The notes under the pieces: model-generated
Databases searched by the model: none
What the model saw: the letters and a program-made list of their open reading frames with translations, nothing else
Told to the model about the DNA's origin: nothing
Position numbers and translations under genes: made by a program
Shown here: in pieces, positions 39,001-54,000 of the stretch
How positions within the stretch are numbered: position 1 is the first letter of the stretch
Layout of the letters: every line of letters begins with the position of its first letter
From: Phytoseiulus persimilis
Lineage: Eukaryota; Arthropoda; Arachnida; Mesostigmata; Phytoseiidae
Length of the DNA stretch: 64,000 bases
Assembly (NCBI GenBank): GCA_037576195.1
Contig: CM075101.1
Span: forward strand, 27,156,001 to 27,220,000
Direction: 5' to 3'

Positions 39001-42000
39001 CTGAAACCAATACACAGAGGCTCCCAAAAATATACTGAGCTCGCTTCAAAACATGAACCGTGGCTCCTTTACACTGATCTGGTTCCATCTCGTTCCAAGG
39101 GCCACGCAAAGAGACTTTCCGAGTCGTGGAGAATAGAACAATGAGCGAAAAGCAACAGAGTAACTTTCTCAAACTTCATATCTCACCCGTGTTGGGAAGC
39201 GTGTCACTCTTCCAGATTTGGATTTTCTTTTTGCCGTCGTTGAGAACATGATTCGAAGGGGTTCCCTGATAGACGCTGCAACAAGAACCAGGCCAAATAA
39301 ACGACTTACTGCACTACTTCGATTCTTCATTTTTCCTCGGTCGAGCAGAGTTGGAACTTCACCGAGAGCAGTTTATGGAGAAAAGGATCCACAGGTCAAG
39401 ACGCATTACAGTTCAAGCGCGTCAGCAGCTCTCCACGCATCCGGAGTATCTTCTCTGAAGACCCCATAGTTCCGGTTTCTAGCGATCGGGTTCAGGGCCG
39501 CGCTCGTTTTCTGTGGTTCAGTTGCTTCACATGATACCACTATCAAAGAATCGGTAGCTGCTCCCATTAAAGACGTTTCCATCGGTCCATAAATCCACTG
39601 TGGCGTGAAAAGAGGCTCCAAAAGATCGAGTCTCTCGGCTTCGCAAGCCGCAGACTTCGCCAGCGTTTCTTATGGCTTCAGTTGGAAAAATGTTCCAGCC
39701 GATTGCCGCCCGGGCAAGGGGAATGAAAGACCGCCGGCGCTGCATGCTTCAATTACAAATCTTGAGACAGGAGTCCGACGTGGTGAAGAATAGTAACTCG
39801 ACTCCTTTAAGTATGATAATAAACTTGAGTCGGATGGGAAAATGCAAAAAATCAGTCAAAAGTCGCGGCTGGAGAGTTCGCGGCTCCGGCACTCGGAGTT
39901 TTCGGGACTTCGACGTTTGCCGAACTAGGCAGTTTTTGCGCGCCTGTAGAGTGAAGCCTCTACGAGCATGGGGAAAAATTCGTTTGGTGCAAATTGATTC
40001 ATGGCGATGTGTGCCAAATTGTTTTGCGGTAATTCCGCGTTGGAGAAGAATCCCCGTGGCACCAAGTGCTCATCTCCCAAATCGACGCCATCACTCGAAG
40101 CGAATTCAAGGAGTCAATGGCCGCGCGTCATCTGGGGTCAAACTCAGGGTCGGCAAATATCTCAAACGAGCGCACTTGTTCTGCCTCCGCTTCCATTACA
40201 ACAATTCTGTGCGGGATTTTCTTCATCGTTCCCGTGAGTGTGTGAAACTATCCGGATCGAGTTCGAAGCACAATGCACGAAATCGATTTCTCTCACGAGC
40301 TTCGATGATATTCGAAACTCTCAGACTTTTTCCCCTCGGCTCCATGCGTTTGGAATCGAGGCCGTGAGGCGAACGGCGGCAACATTGACGCCGAAGTTTC
40401 AAGGACGTTGATAAAATATCCGTGCGTAGAACAATCGAATATTTCCCGACACTGTACTTCCGAAGATATCTCGAATTTCTGGGCTCTGGAGAATCTCAAC
40501 GAATTCACAAGTTTTCCATTCTTGAATACTTCTACACTCCCTTTACTGGAGGGACATCCTTTGTGCCTAGGGCGGTGTTCATATATCCTGCTCGAAGGAT
40601 GTGGCCCGAAGAGGCGCTACTCACTAATCGGTGAACTTGTCGATGGATACAAGTTTTCGGGTTTCAGTCTTCGTGACGAAATTGTCGGTCTGAAACACAG
40701 AAGAGGAGCGGTGAGGAATCGCCGCCATTAGGTCAATGCCTAGGTAGTTTTCTGACCATGAGCATCACGACGATGATCAGTCTGGTGGACGATACGGCAC
40801 CGACCGCTACGTCGATGGCTCGGGATACGGACACTGTTCCGAGGCTTAATGACCTGTCAAATTTCGCTCCTCGCTATAATTATTTTATCGTAATAGCGAA
40901 AATATGAGTTGCTGCGACGACTCCTTCTGACGCCGCACTTCTCCTCCGCTTGCCGCTGATTGTAAGATGCGTTATCATTATTATCGACAACATCAACGTC
41001 ATCGCGATCATAATCATCATCATCGCTATGGTTATTATTACGGTTGTCACAACGCTCGTTTTCAGCAAGCATCTCTTCGGAATACTCTGTCACCCGATGA
41101 CCAAGAGCGAACCATAAATTTCTGTAGGAACTATGCGCGCTATTCTCGGACCCTCGCTTCATTATCATGCAGATTCTCGTTCCGTGTACCGCTTGGAATA
41201 TTTTATGCTCGTAGTGGCTCACACAATGAGTGACTGATCGCCTATCTCGTTCCAGCGATGAGAGGAACGCCCCGTTGACTCAAATACTGCAGATCTCAAG
41301 CAATATATTCGACCATGAAAAGTGGCGTCTGCAGCAAAATCGGAGTTGAAACCATTATCTTCGTGTAGCACCTTTGTATGGCGATTCCGCTCACACTTTG
41401 ACACATCAATGGAACTCCCGAATCCATCGATGAGATTTGTATTTAGAATGAGCAGCATATCATTCAATCTCTGACAGAACTTTGATGTACCTTGTCGACG
41501 TAGTCCAGTCCCTCGAAGCCTGTGACGGTGACTTTCCCAGCATCGATCTGAAACGAGGACGATGAAGGAATTGGATCTCTCCTCGGAACGAGCTCAACTA
41601 CCCGCTCTGTGAACGTATGGTCCTTGTGTTTCTGCCTCCGGCCTTTAGTTCTTCAGGAGGTTTCTCAGCCTCGGTCCCGTTGTGCCCTAGAATTTCCCCG
41701 ACCTCGGAAGGGGAAGAGAAACCATGACAACTATCCCCAGAGGCTGTCTGGGTCCACTTCCGCTCTGACCTCTCTTTGGTTCTACCAGAATCTGTGTCCG
41801 TATTTATATCTTCTCGAGCGCTTGGGTGAGATGGCCGCAGCCCGGAACGAAGCCTCCTCTATACATGCGAGAAACGAAGGAAATGTGAATCTGCTATTCA
41901 GGTGTCATGGAGCACTGGATTTCCCGACGTGAGACTAGTCGTTCAAGCGAATCGAGAGAGACCTCAATCGGTTCGGCGGGCAACGGAGGAAGGGACAAAA

Positions 42001-45000
42001 ACTGCAAAGACCGTGACCGGACGGAACCCACATCGAGCAGGAAAAATAAGAGTCATTGACGCGGTTGTTCTTCGATCGGGGGCAATCACAGTTGACTTTT
42101 TCTGCTTGAAGTAAGTGCTTGGGAGTGAACGTGTCGCGAAATCTCCATGAGCATCTTGAAGAGAAGGAAAACTCGATATGTTCAGGACTGAATCGGAATA
42201 CGATTTTGCATGCTTCAACCCGCTGTTTGCTCACGAAATCCGCTCTACAGACGGAACCGAACGTGATTTCTCTTGCCAATCGGTTTGGAAAAGAGACGAA
42301 CATCGAGAGAAAAAGTCGCGAAATAAGTACATTAGCGAAGAATAAATCGGATTGACACGATTTTCCGCAAAGAATGAACTCGATACCCGTTCCGGGTTTG
42401 AACGCTGCGACTTATTCAATGTCGTGAAGCTTCCCGATATACTTTCTTCCTCGTTCCTTCACTAATTGTTTACTTTTGATGGATAGCTCACAGAAAGCAC
42501 GTCCGGAAAATATGCGGAACCGAAGGCGTGATGGAGCGGCTCCATGAAGACAACTGTGCTCGAGGCTTGGGGAAACTGTTCTAGAAGATTCAGTTATGCC
42601 TTCTCCGAGATCTTGGGAGGGGAAGAACCTTATCCGCTCAACCTTTGACTTGATCGGAGTGGAGTCCGAATGTTTGCGTGAAACCCGGCACTCCACTCAA
42701 GAGCTCGGGCCTCGTTCTGCACGAGCATTCAGAGGGGTGGCGTGCCGCGAACAAAACTTGCCTTGAAGTAGGGATGGAAAAGAAGGTGGAAGTCGAAGGC
42801 CGCAACACCCTTATTCAAGATCTTCAGTGAAGTGCGTAACTTATTTGACGCGAGCAGCTTGAGGTCGTAGATGAGATGAAAAGGGTGATCCCAGAGAGCC
42901 CGAGTTTCATCGTTGTCCTCGAGATGGAGCCGGATCGAACTGGGATCTTCCTAGAATATGGAGAATTGGTTTGCTGTATCGTACCGGGATGAGAAATAAT
43001 GGTCCTGAATCACCGCAAAAGCTCGTCATTGATTTCCAATCCAAGTTTATGGTCATGCCCTCCGAACAGTGATTTTGAGAATGGTTTGTTTCAACCGGAC
43101 CCGTGAGCCGTTTTCACGCAGGCGAATCTCAAAGGTTGGGGTTGAGCGAACTCAGCAGCTCACCCACTATTATGGGAGAGGTGAATGCCATCGAACCTCT
43201 TCCCAACGACACGTCTCTCGATGGTCGCTACTCGATAGGCTGTCCACTACGCGTTCATACGCTCTGGTTTCTCTCTATCTTACTATAGCTTCGTTAAACT
43301 TGACGTTTGCTTGATACCCAATGAACGATGTGGCAGTTTCCGAACTTGCTGTTGAGCGGGAAAGTGATTATTCGAGCAGACCACGTTTTATGGCAACAAC
43401 CATCATTCAGGTATTCATGCTTCGCGTTAGAGGGTCCCAGCGTTTGATCAACGCTGCCGCCTTCACTCTCTCCACTTCCCGAGCTTTGAGATGGTCCAGA
43501 TCTGGGGGATCGATGCGCCTTCCGGTGGTACCATCCAGAGGAAGCCTGGAACCGGGATCCATTGCTGCAACCTCTAAATATCGGTTTCATGGCGCTCCGA
43601 CTTGCTCGGCACCCGTAGACATTGTCGGAGCGACCCTCTCATGACCTCCACGCTCGTTCTGGTCGAGATTCCTCGGGAACAAGATATCTCTCCAAATTCA
43701 AATCGGATCGGGAGGTTCACGCCCAGGTTCACGGGATGTCCAGGATTGTCATTTTTCATCAGGCTCATCGAGATATCAGTGTTCCACTTGTGGATTCTTC
43801 GGCGCGGAGTCCTTTATCTATATAAATGACGACGTACGCGATAACGCTAATGGCTCTTCGAACAAGCGAAGATCTAATGGTTTGACAATCACCGAGTGAA
43901 ATAGTACAGTACTGTGAGCCTTTGGGACTCGGGGGAATCTGTTGGTTTCCCCATGTTCTTTCCTTGATTTCCGATGCCGCGCTCACACTCAACTGGAATT
44001 AACTGATCTGTCTCGGATCGAGGAACCTGAGTCTTCGAACTCATGTCCTCCCCAACACCCATCGAAACAGGATCGATTGGTCTGCCTACGGCATGCATCG
44101 CTATGAGCAGAATTCCTTGAAGGCAGTCTCGATGAGGTTCCATCAGATCGAGTAATCACTTCCTGATTTTTCGAGGAGCCAGGCGAGTGGAAAACGCAAA
44201 TTGTTCTCTCTCCACCAGATGAAACGTTCTGGTCTTTGGGTCGTCCATCTGGGAGTCTGTATTTCTCAGTGAAGATCAGCTGAGGTCATCCCTGCTCATG
44301 ATTGAGGCAATCATTTAATTTGAGCCAAATGGAGGGGCGCCATCCGGAACACAGTCGTTCACGAGTGGGAAGCAACCGACCGTCGTTTTTTCGACGCGTG
44401 CGCACGCTGATACTCGTCTGAGAAAAATCAGACGAACCGTGGTACAATCTGCGCTAAAATCCATTTCGAAGAGAAGTAGTCCTGCTTCATGTCGGGGGTC
44501 AGGGTGGCCCAGCCTAGTTACCCCACACCGCGAGTAACGTTTGAAACTGGATCCCCGAAGGCGTCGCCGAACACCGGGAAACATACTGAAGTCCAGCATC
44601 GGAGAACTGGTCTTGGAGGGTATGAGACGATCGAAGGTTAAGGCCAAGATGGATGAGTCCTTCGAGAAGTTCAATCTTTCCACGCACGGTGATGAGATGC
44701 AGTCCGAGGAGAGAAATCACGTGATTCATAGAATTGATAGCGGAAGCGAATCTTGAAGCCACAGAGCAACTAGAGCTCCCTGCCCGCAACTCGTCGCGGA
44801 GATGAGACTCAATTCCGAAGTTACCCGGATTGTGAACTATCGGCGAGAGAGAATCACCGATGCACGATTCGGAAATAGCGAATGACAAACCTATTGAGCG
44901 CTCTCGCTGAAGGCCTATTGAGCCGCGCCTACGGCTCAACAAGAACGAACGTTTGCACGCATTTTTTTCTTCACATAGCAATTCATCGCTCTGCTCGACG

Positions 45001-48000
45001 TTAAGAACGAGAACAGGACCCTTTGTGCTTGTCAGTTTGGCTGTCCGCTAGAGCTCTGCCGACTCGTTGCTTCCCTTCATCTGCTTCGCGTGTGAACCTC
45101 CACGTCAACTGTCTCGCTTCGCGTTTTTCTTCTCATTCCTTTTCGTTTTTGCTTGTTCGCTGATTTTCCTGCTGATCCAAATTCTTGAGGCAGTTAATGC
45201 GCATCAGTCTCGCAGATTCTGCCTCTTTTTTCATCCCAACCGTTTTCCGGCTGGTCGTGTTTGTATTCCTCCCATATTTTTATTGTGTGAGGAATCGGCG
45301 GGGGACCAGCCCACTCGTGTCACGGAGTGCAGATGACCGAACACCTCGGACTGGGGGCTCCATCCTACGATTTTACTCGTATGATCGGGAGTCTCGGATC
45401 ATGAGCTTTCATCACTGAAGGTGCGATAGGTTTCCTCCCAGGAGGACTGAATGCTCATCACACCTTTTTGAATTTTTGAAAGAGTTCTGAGGTGCCCAGA
45501 GTTTTCCCATGACCGAGAGCGATGCGGCTAGAACGGAGCTAGCCTAGGTCCGAAATAAATGAATTCCTCGATTGGAAATCTGTTCATCCACTCTTGTTTG
45601 TTCTTGTCTTATATTTGTGTGAAAGAGAGCAACCATTCATTCTCCGCGGCGTGATCAGCTGATCAACAGCGTCTTCGTTGAGAGTCCGCTCTTGATGTTT
45701 TTACGACGGGTTGTTTGTATTAAAAAAAAAGAACAATTGATTGGGAGCAGAGGCCTCCTCGACCAACAAGCAGACGACCGGACGCTCACACCATGTACCA
45801 GCCTCTGACTGGACGGCTGCCGCACAGCCGCTTTCCTGTATCTGAAGGACTTAACGGAATCAGGGGAGGACCGCGGTGACTCCGGGAACTCTACGGAAAG
45901 GAGACACGGATTTTCTGAGTTGTCGATTCGAGTCTTGGATCCCCAGGAGGGAGGATGAGTTACCGTCATTTCGGCCGGACACTTCAAATGAAGAGATCAG
46001 AATTTCGCTGAAGATAGCCGGTTCCAGACCCAACGACCTCATGGCGGGCACCGGCGATGTCGACGAGTGCAACAACTTTGCACCGGAATCGGTTTATCAT
46101 TTCCAGTCGAATGACGTTCTGCATGTTCCCGGAGCTGCAGTGTTTCCTGTTTGGTGAACATTTCGCGCAGACAGGTGGATCATGCGGCTGTTTACATGGA
46201 TAGATAGATTGGTGCATTCATTGGGTGCCTGATAGCGGCGAACATGGCCGGCGTCCTGTTTTTGTTCTTGGTCACTGGTGTTTGCCCAATTTTCATTCAC
46301 AAATTGATTCGCGAAGCAGAATGCCTCGGAATATTCTTCTTTGTTGCTGTTTTAGATTCTCTCTGATTGCTGCCGCTTCGCTGAAACTCGTTCAGAAGTA
46401 GAGTTGTCCACGAGGTTTTCTCCGTTCAAGTGCTTGGTAGGAGAATGCTGAAGCGGATTCCGACTGACCTCAACTCAATCAATGCACTGATGCTCCACGG
46501 AGGAAGAGATGTCGTTTTCTATGCTTCGATTCTCCATACTATTCCGAACGGGGATCGAGAGGTTGTCGATTCATGGAGGGTCGCATAGTTCCCTCTATTC
46601 GATTCCAAATATTCTTCTGGTGAACGCAGTCGGTTCCCAGAACTCAACAGCGTATCTGAACGAAGTTGATATCGGCTCCATCGATCTCATCGCCGGCCCG
46701 TATTGAAGTCGATGAGTTACTCGTCGTGGTTTGACTACAGCGTGATTCTGTGTCAAGGATCTCAAGTTTGAAGACGTGTCCGATAGAAATCCGCACAGGG
46801 AACGCGAAAAAATACTCCCAATAGAGCAAAACTCGACCGAATTCGTTTCTCAACGTTGCGTTTTCCTCGGTTATCGAAGCGTTCTGAACAATAGCTCTAT
46901 ATCTCTTTAGCTAGCTGGCTGCCAAAGCATTTTCTATTTTGAGAGAAAGAAGCATTGTCAGTCAGCCACGCAGCCAGCTAGCTCGTCGCTCCATTCGATT
47001 CAAACGAACTTGTTTGTATGAGGTGTGGAAGGAAATCACGGAGGAGGAACGGGAGAACACCTCGAAATTTTTCCTAACCCCAACGAACGAGTCGACGAAT
47101 GACACCGTTTCCCTGTCTTCACCGATGATTCCAGAACGGGCATTGCTCTTTCATTCAACTCAGCGGCGGAAGAGGCTGATTTTTTGGTTCCGAATCGATT
47201 CATGGCCGCGTGCTCAGCATCAGATCACAGAGGCAGTCTTACTCAACGTGTGTCAATTCAAGTGTTAGTAGCAGACGACGGAGAGCCCTTGTGTTCGGCC
47301 ACTGGACCCAACACGGGATTCATAGTGAAAACTCTGATAATATTAAGCCTAGGGCGATCGATCGACAAGGATCCGGTCGCAAGTGCTGGTGCCGCTGTGG
47401 CTTCCTGATCGTCTGTGACACGTAACGTGGCGCCAGATATAATACACTACACTGCTATTTCTACGTTGATCATGTCGCAGACAAGCGCGCGCAGCCGCTA
47501 TTGCTCACTTACTCGCTCGTTCGCTTCGTTGGTTGGCCGCCACTATTTATAACCTACGATCTGATTACATGACGCGATATTTAGCCAAACGCAAGTAAGT
47601 CATCGGTCGCATCAACCACCACCACAGACAGTCAGCAGTTACATAGCCTGCAATTTTCGATCATCGCAGTGACGCACGTACTGATCATTGCGAAGACGTC
47701 CAAGTTAATGATGATGAGTATGTTCATCATCAGGGTGATTATGGCATTGCCACACCAATGAGGAAAAATTCCGATCAGCTATGACCACGCCGATAGCCTA
47801 GGGTCTGAGATTCTCGCCCACAAAATCAGTATTTCCGGCAGTCGGGTGAGGGCCTTAGAGAGTCTTTCAGATATCTCCCCCTTGAAGCCACTCGGTGCAC
47901 GCCTTCTCGCTTAACTTCCGCTGAAAACCGGAGATGGATAGGAGAGCTTCACACTCAACCCCATGAGCAAGAGACCTCGATAAAATATCTCTTTTTTGAA

Positions 48001-51000
48001 CCCCTGCCCGCGAGCGATCCGCTTATTCATCCAGTTCCGAACCGGATATCGGGTTCGCCGCTCGGTTCGTTGTCTTCATGGTTCTCAGATTGTGTTGATC
48101 ACCAACATGAATATCATTAGATATATTTTCTTTCGAGACTTGACAGAAGCAAAGAACCCGTGTAAGTGACGTGTGCCCGCCGCAGGAGGAGGAACGGTAA
48201 AGAAATTTCGGCTCGTAGAGCCGAAATATCACGCCACAATCGTTGAGGCGACGTTTGTGTCAGTTATCAGGTTGGACGTCAGAGAATCTCAACCACTACT
48301 ACAGATGGAGCTTCGGAACACTGAGGCTCCTTCAGTGGAGAAGAAATTCCGAAAACTTAGCACGCGGTCAACGCGTTGTTGTCATTAGTTTTACGGCAGA
48401 ACTTTCTGAGAGTAGCGTTGATCACGTTTTGCATGGTAAGGTGGTTCAACATGGTCGGCTTCTCTCGATACTTCCGTTGTATTCCACTTTTCCTCCCAGG
48501 ATGTCGGCTAGTATCGCAGAAGTAGCTCCTTTCGTCAGAATGTTCACACGAACTTCTGGGGCCACTGACCGGCGTCTGGGCGTTGGAATTTATTTACTGC
48601 CGACAGATCTCGAAATTCCCCGGAGACATCAGAGAGCCCTCATGGCTGGCGAAGACACATATCTCTCACGATTCAAGAATTACGAGTCGGCGGGGGAGAC
48701 TTCGAGCATTTATGTTACGAGATGAGGGAATTCAATCTGTATGACAAATCTGTTTCAAATGACCTCGATCGATCCCGATGTGAGGCTTCCCTGCCCGGCA
48801 TCCCGCAGTATCGTGAACTACGAACGATGTCCGCTCTTCTAGCTGACTTGTTCGTCGTCGTTCTGCGATCTCAGCCATCTCATCGTCATTTCTGTGTAAT
48901 CACCGGACTCGTATTCGTGAGCGCATAAAGAGTGGGTGTGGTGAACGTCGTTCGACACATTGTTAACAAAACGAAACCTATCATCAGTCTAATGGCAATC
49001 GTACTCACGCTCTGGCTCGCGACCTGCGTCGCTGCTCCGTTCCTCTTACATTCTTTCAGGAGCATCTAGATAATTGATTAGTGCGAGGGAGCGCGAAACC
49101 CTTCTTCTCTGAACTCATGAAGGGCACTCCCTGAAAATCGGGGTGCAAATATCCAATCGGTGCATGACCTCGACTAATTGTCGGGTTGCTTGCTCCAAAC
49201 GAGTCTGTTCCACCCTCGAGGCCTCCTTGAGCTCGGCAGCCGGAATTCCTGGCGGCCGTCCGTCTCAGGAGGGAAAGATGAGCATTCACTCGATCCGAGC
49301 TCATGTTTCTGCTCTGAGCGTGGTGTTAAACAACTGAATGATTCCCCGGAAATGTTGAATCAGCAACGCCACACCATTTGCTCCGGATCAAATGCGGCTG
49401 TGCATAAGTCGTCCAGCTGCACAGATGAAGATCATCAGCGAAAGCTGCAATAACGACTTCCCATCGTCTGATGTGAACCGATACCACGACGCAGGATTTT
49501 CTCGCTCTGGGTGGTAGCATGGTAGCCCGTTTCGCCATGACCGTCAGTTTGAGGCATTCTCTGAGGCGCATGCGAGGCACTGGCTACGGGGCTTGGAAAA
49601 TCATGCATCTCCGGAAGGATCCTGAAGGCCCACATCAGAGCTCGTGCCATGTAATATTCACGTTGGAAAAATTGGCGTTCAAAAAGCCGGAAATTGATTC
49701 GCATGAATGGATGCTCTGGAAAAACTGTCCAAAGTTTACGGGTTTCCTCTATTGTCCTCTTTCAAATCGTTTGCATCGCATCCGCTGGAGGCCTCTGCAT
49801 TCCCCCCAGTAATTCCACAACCACTGTTCGCGGCACACAACTGCATAATTTATACCCGGGCTCCCATGTAGAGTCACCTGATTTATGTGCCGCGGCGGCA
49901 GCTGAGCAAAGGCCCTAATCGGCGTTCTGAGTGCTCTTCTTTTCTATTTTTCTTTTATTAGTTCGGAAACATGTAATTTTTTTCTCGGAAATTTGTCGTT
50001 TAGCTGTTACGAATTCCTACACACAGCTCAAGAGCCTTCTGTCGTTCGTCGGTTCGCTCGCTCGCCCTCTCAAACACAGCATTGCGAGCATTCACCGTCG
50101 AAGCGTAGCAAACGGCCGAGAATGAGGGAATGCGAGGAAAAACGGGAGAAAAAGCGGACAGAGCGAGCACGAGCGATGGAAGAGCGGTTGACAGGGAAAG
50201 GGTCTGTGGCCCAAACCCAGAAACACTACAAGTAGGTCAAATCCCAAAAAGATAAAATGTTCTTTTATTTAATGAGCTACACTTCTGTAGCTGTTCCCTT
50301 TCTTCGATGCTACTCCTGCTTGCGCCTTCATCTTCCGGTCCCTCTTCGGGGATCTCCTACCGTCCATTTTCACAGGGTAGAAAGACGATGAAAACATGCT
50401 CCTGTAAAACTACTGATCAAAGCTCTGATGATCTGAATGATCGAGCCCATAAACTCGACGACGGATCGGCTTGCAGCCAGGATCAGAATTGGGAACGCTG
50501 CGTGACTTGACAGGCCTTCCGATCCGGGAAATCTGCAATCACACCGTTGTCACCGCGGGTTATTTTTAGAAGAACCATTTCTAATTTCTCGGGAGTCGAG
50601 TTCCTCATACTCTAAGTCTCTCCAGAGTTCAAGAGAATCGCATTGAGGTTGGACGCTGCTCGAAGCTACGTCAAGCAAAATCGAGCGAGCTGTGACAACT
50701 ACTTGAGCACAAAACTGCTCGGAAGTTTTTGTTGCTCCTCAAGACGGATCAGTAAAGCATGATGATAACGACACGAATGACGAAGGAAAACGCTTTGAGA
50801 CAAGAGAGCGACACCGAGACTTTTTTTTCGTTTGACAGGTTCTCTTAGGTGAACTGGAAGGATGAGACCCCGCGAAGCTCGGGAGAAGAAGCACACGAGG
50901 ATGCGAGGCGGAAAAAAAGAGAGGAAAATATGAAGAAAAACCAAGTACGGGAATGAAGTAAGCGATCGGCCTACAGCTCGAGTCATGGCAAGCAGAGAAG

Positions 51001-54000
51001 AAATGCAAAACCAGAAAAGACTCCGAAGGGACATTTGTGAATTTTTTCCCCCAGATTTTACAGTCGACTTGGTCTTCGTTGCCTGTCGGGCTCGCTCTCT
51101 CTCTCCGCCTCTTTTTCTCCATGAGTTAGCTCTTGCGAAGGCCGAGAAGAGGAAGCCGTGGACTATGGTGGGCTCACTCGTAGACGAATCCCGAAAGTTT
51201 CCGTTCCTCGCCATGCCCAACTCACTGACCTCCGTCGTCGGTCTACCCCGTGTTGCGGTTAATTCATTAACTCGTCGAGACAACGTTGAGCGGAGAACCC
51301 CCCTTCCGGGGAGTTCAGTCCCAAGTGGAATATCCGTCTAACTACGCCGAAAGACAAGAAGTCTGATCCCATCCGCTGTTCCGAAAGTTCACTCGACAAT
51401 AATGCTCAATCTTCATTTCACGCTTTCACGGGCCATATCTGGTCCAAAACGTAACGCTTATCGCGGCCGTTCCGTCTCTGACACCGTTCGTCGTACAGGA
51501 TTCCTCAAGTTCGCCGACTAATTCGAATTATGATTGTCATGACACAGTAGCGGCATCGCAGCTCTGCTCGGCCAACACGAATGTCAATTCATCCGACGTG
51601 ATTCACTCGATTTCACGATGCTCACGCCGCCGGTCGCCGTGATCACTAGATTCGATCGCGCCGCCGAGCAGACCGAGCGGCGTATGCGCAATTTTCGGCA
51701 AGACGATCTCATCAATCGCCGATGCTTTTCCATGATTCGGTCCTCAGCAGCGCGCGTATCAGATTCGGAAAGAAATGAAAATGATCACGTCCTATGTAAT
51801 TGGTTGAGGAGCACCGATGAGCTCCTTGCATCAGCGCGGTCAGAGATGATCTACCCGAAGATGATGACATTGATTTTCTGCCTCTTCCGACGAATTCCAG
51901 TGACTCCACTTGGGGTGAAGGCATTGAAACCCATCAGAATCCCGGAAATTCACTGACTCAATTCAACCGACGGGAATAGGAAAACATTTCCTCAAGCAGC
52001 GCCGAAGCGGAATGAAACGGAGCGACCCAATTAGATCAATCCATTAAATCGAGAGCGGACTATCTTTCGGCCAGGTTGTTCGCAAGCTCAACTGTTCAAA
52101 ATACGTTCGCGAATAAGAAAACGGAAGTGTCGATACAAATCGCGCTCTTTCAGTGAGTTCCGTAACCCTTGCCAGAGTCGGACGGGCGGGCGTCAAGACG
52201 GTGCGGCGGGCTGGCGGTCAGCTGCCTTTAAACGCGAAATAAAAGTTCTGTATCGCAACCGCTGTTGTGTCGGAGTTCTTTGTTGTCACAGCTTCCGAAT
52301 CGAACTACGCACTTCATAAATGATGAGGATGCTCGTTGCCACTTAAGCCAAGCCCATGTCGTCGTCGCATCTTCCTTGATGCTTCATGAAGCCGAATCCT
52401 TTCCTCGAGGCCGAAAACTAAGTGACGAGTCGGAATACCTGTCAAGCCACCGAGAGAAGATGAAAACTCAGTCGTGCAAAATGCACAAATGATATCAGTA
52501 GGGATTAGAAATGAGATCATGTGGCCGCCTCGTGGAAGGCTCGCTAGTCGTCAATGTCCCCATGCACTCAGAGTGCTGGATTCCTTCTTTTGGAGCGAAT
52601 AAAAAGCGTTTGAGAAGATCAAAAATGAAATTCACGACAGCGCCCGTTTAAACAAGACTTTTCACAATGGGAAACGAGTGATCACAATGAGAACATCAAC
52701 GACAATGACAATCACAATCATTACGATAACAATAACGATGACGTTGATGATAGTAACGGACAATGATGAAACAAATGCTTCCATCAGATAGATCGAGTCC
52801 AAGAGGAATGAATGACCTGACTCCATTGTTCGGGTCACCCTCACTACTTTCAAGGGAGAAGATGACGGAGAGCCTGATGCACGGATCGATGGGTGGCGAG
52901 TTTTCCGACGCATGAACGAGGAAAGCATTCGCGTGGTTTTCGGTGAGACCGCGTCGGAATCCTCCTCGGCTCGAGGTCGATAAAAGAGTGTGGATATACC
53001 GCCCGAGAAGTTCATGAGTGACAAGTTGAGAAGGCCGGCGCATCATTCGGTGGACTGGAGTGGCTAAGTCGGTTTTTTTTTTCTTGGGCATGAGTTGAAG
53101 ATGAAGTTTACTTCGAGAATTGACAGTGCGGTGTTGATTGATATGTGTGAAGTGGGCATCGAAATTCGGAAAATCTTCCGACGACGCGACATCTGAAGAT
53201 TGCCGAGCAGAAGAAAATTAAGGAGCCAAAAAAGAATGCGCAGGCTTCTGACAAGCTTGAAGGAATTCCGTAATTGGCGAGTCCTGTTTGCTTGACAACT
53301 TGCCCGCCCACAGCTTGTCTGACTGATGCTCTACCTTGATATTGTCGACACTCGGCCCCGGAGAGCAATAGGGGAAAATAACAGAGAGGAGGATCCAGAA
53401 GCCAACTCATCCCATACTCACTCATACTCTCCCTCGACGGAATCGACAAACCCACTGAAACGCTTCCGCCTAAGGAAACCGTACGTCATCTGCTCAAGCA
53501 ACGTGAACCGCGGTGCCTCAGAATCTGCTCCGAACAAAAGGGAAGATGGGAGACGCGTTCGAGAGATACATATATTGACAGACAAGGCAAAAATGCAGAT
53601 TACGCACCTTGATTGATTGTGGGCCGAGCACAAGCCGAAAATATAGAGTGAAAAAAAGGAAATGCTATCGTGAGAGCGGATATCAATTCAGGGCCGATGC
53701 AAATGAATGCAAAACAAGAAAAGAATGTTTTGACACACATACCACCGAACCGGCGAGCGAGCAGGCGTGCGTAGAAACACGGACACATGTACGGAGCTCC
53801 GAGCGGAATTCCAGATCAAGTCAAGTGAAGTCATCAAGAGCGGAAACATGCAATGTGCAACCGAACCCGAGCCTTCCGATTTGATTCGTTGCTGTTTCGT
53901 TGTTATGAGTTCTTTTCTCGACGGCTCAGCTCGGGACAGTGATCGACCGAGATTCCCTCAGATTTCAAATCGAGTCTGTCTCGATCGCTGTCCGGATTTC

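Noticed and set aside
39672-40367. 231-codon plus-strand open frame
   Set aside because: It lies antisense across an epimerase intron, is Arg/Ser-rich without a domain, and is within what chance gives for the longest frames in 64 kb.
43100-43290. LDGRY in a plus frame, suggestive of adenylosuccinate lyase
   Set aside because: Only five residues match, the rest of the frame does not, and the frame length is ordinary for chance.
44315-44981. Overlapping minus frames of 122 and 155 codons and a plus frame of 71 codons
   Set aside because: All overlap, none has a recognised domain, and although an acceptor lies at about 44404 the choice of frame and strand could not be supported.
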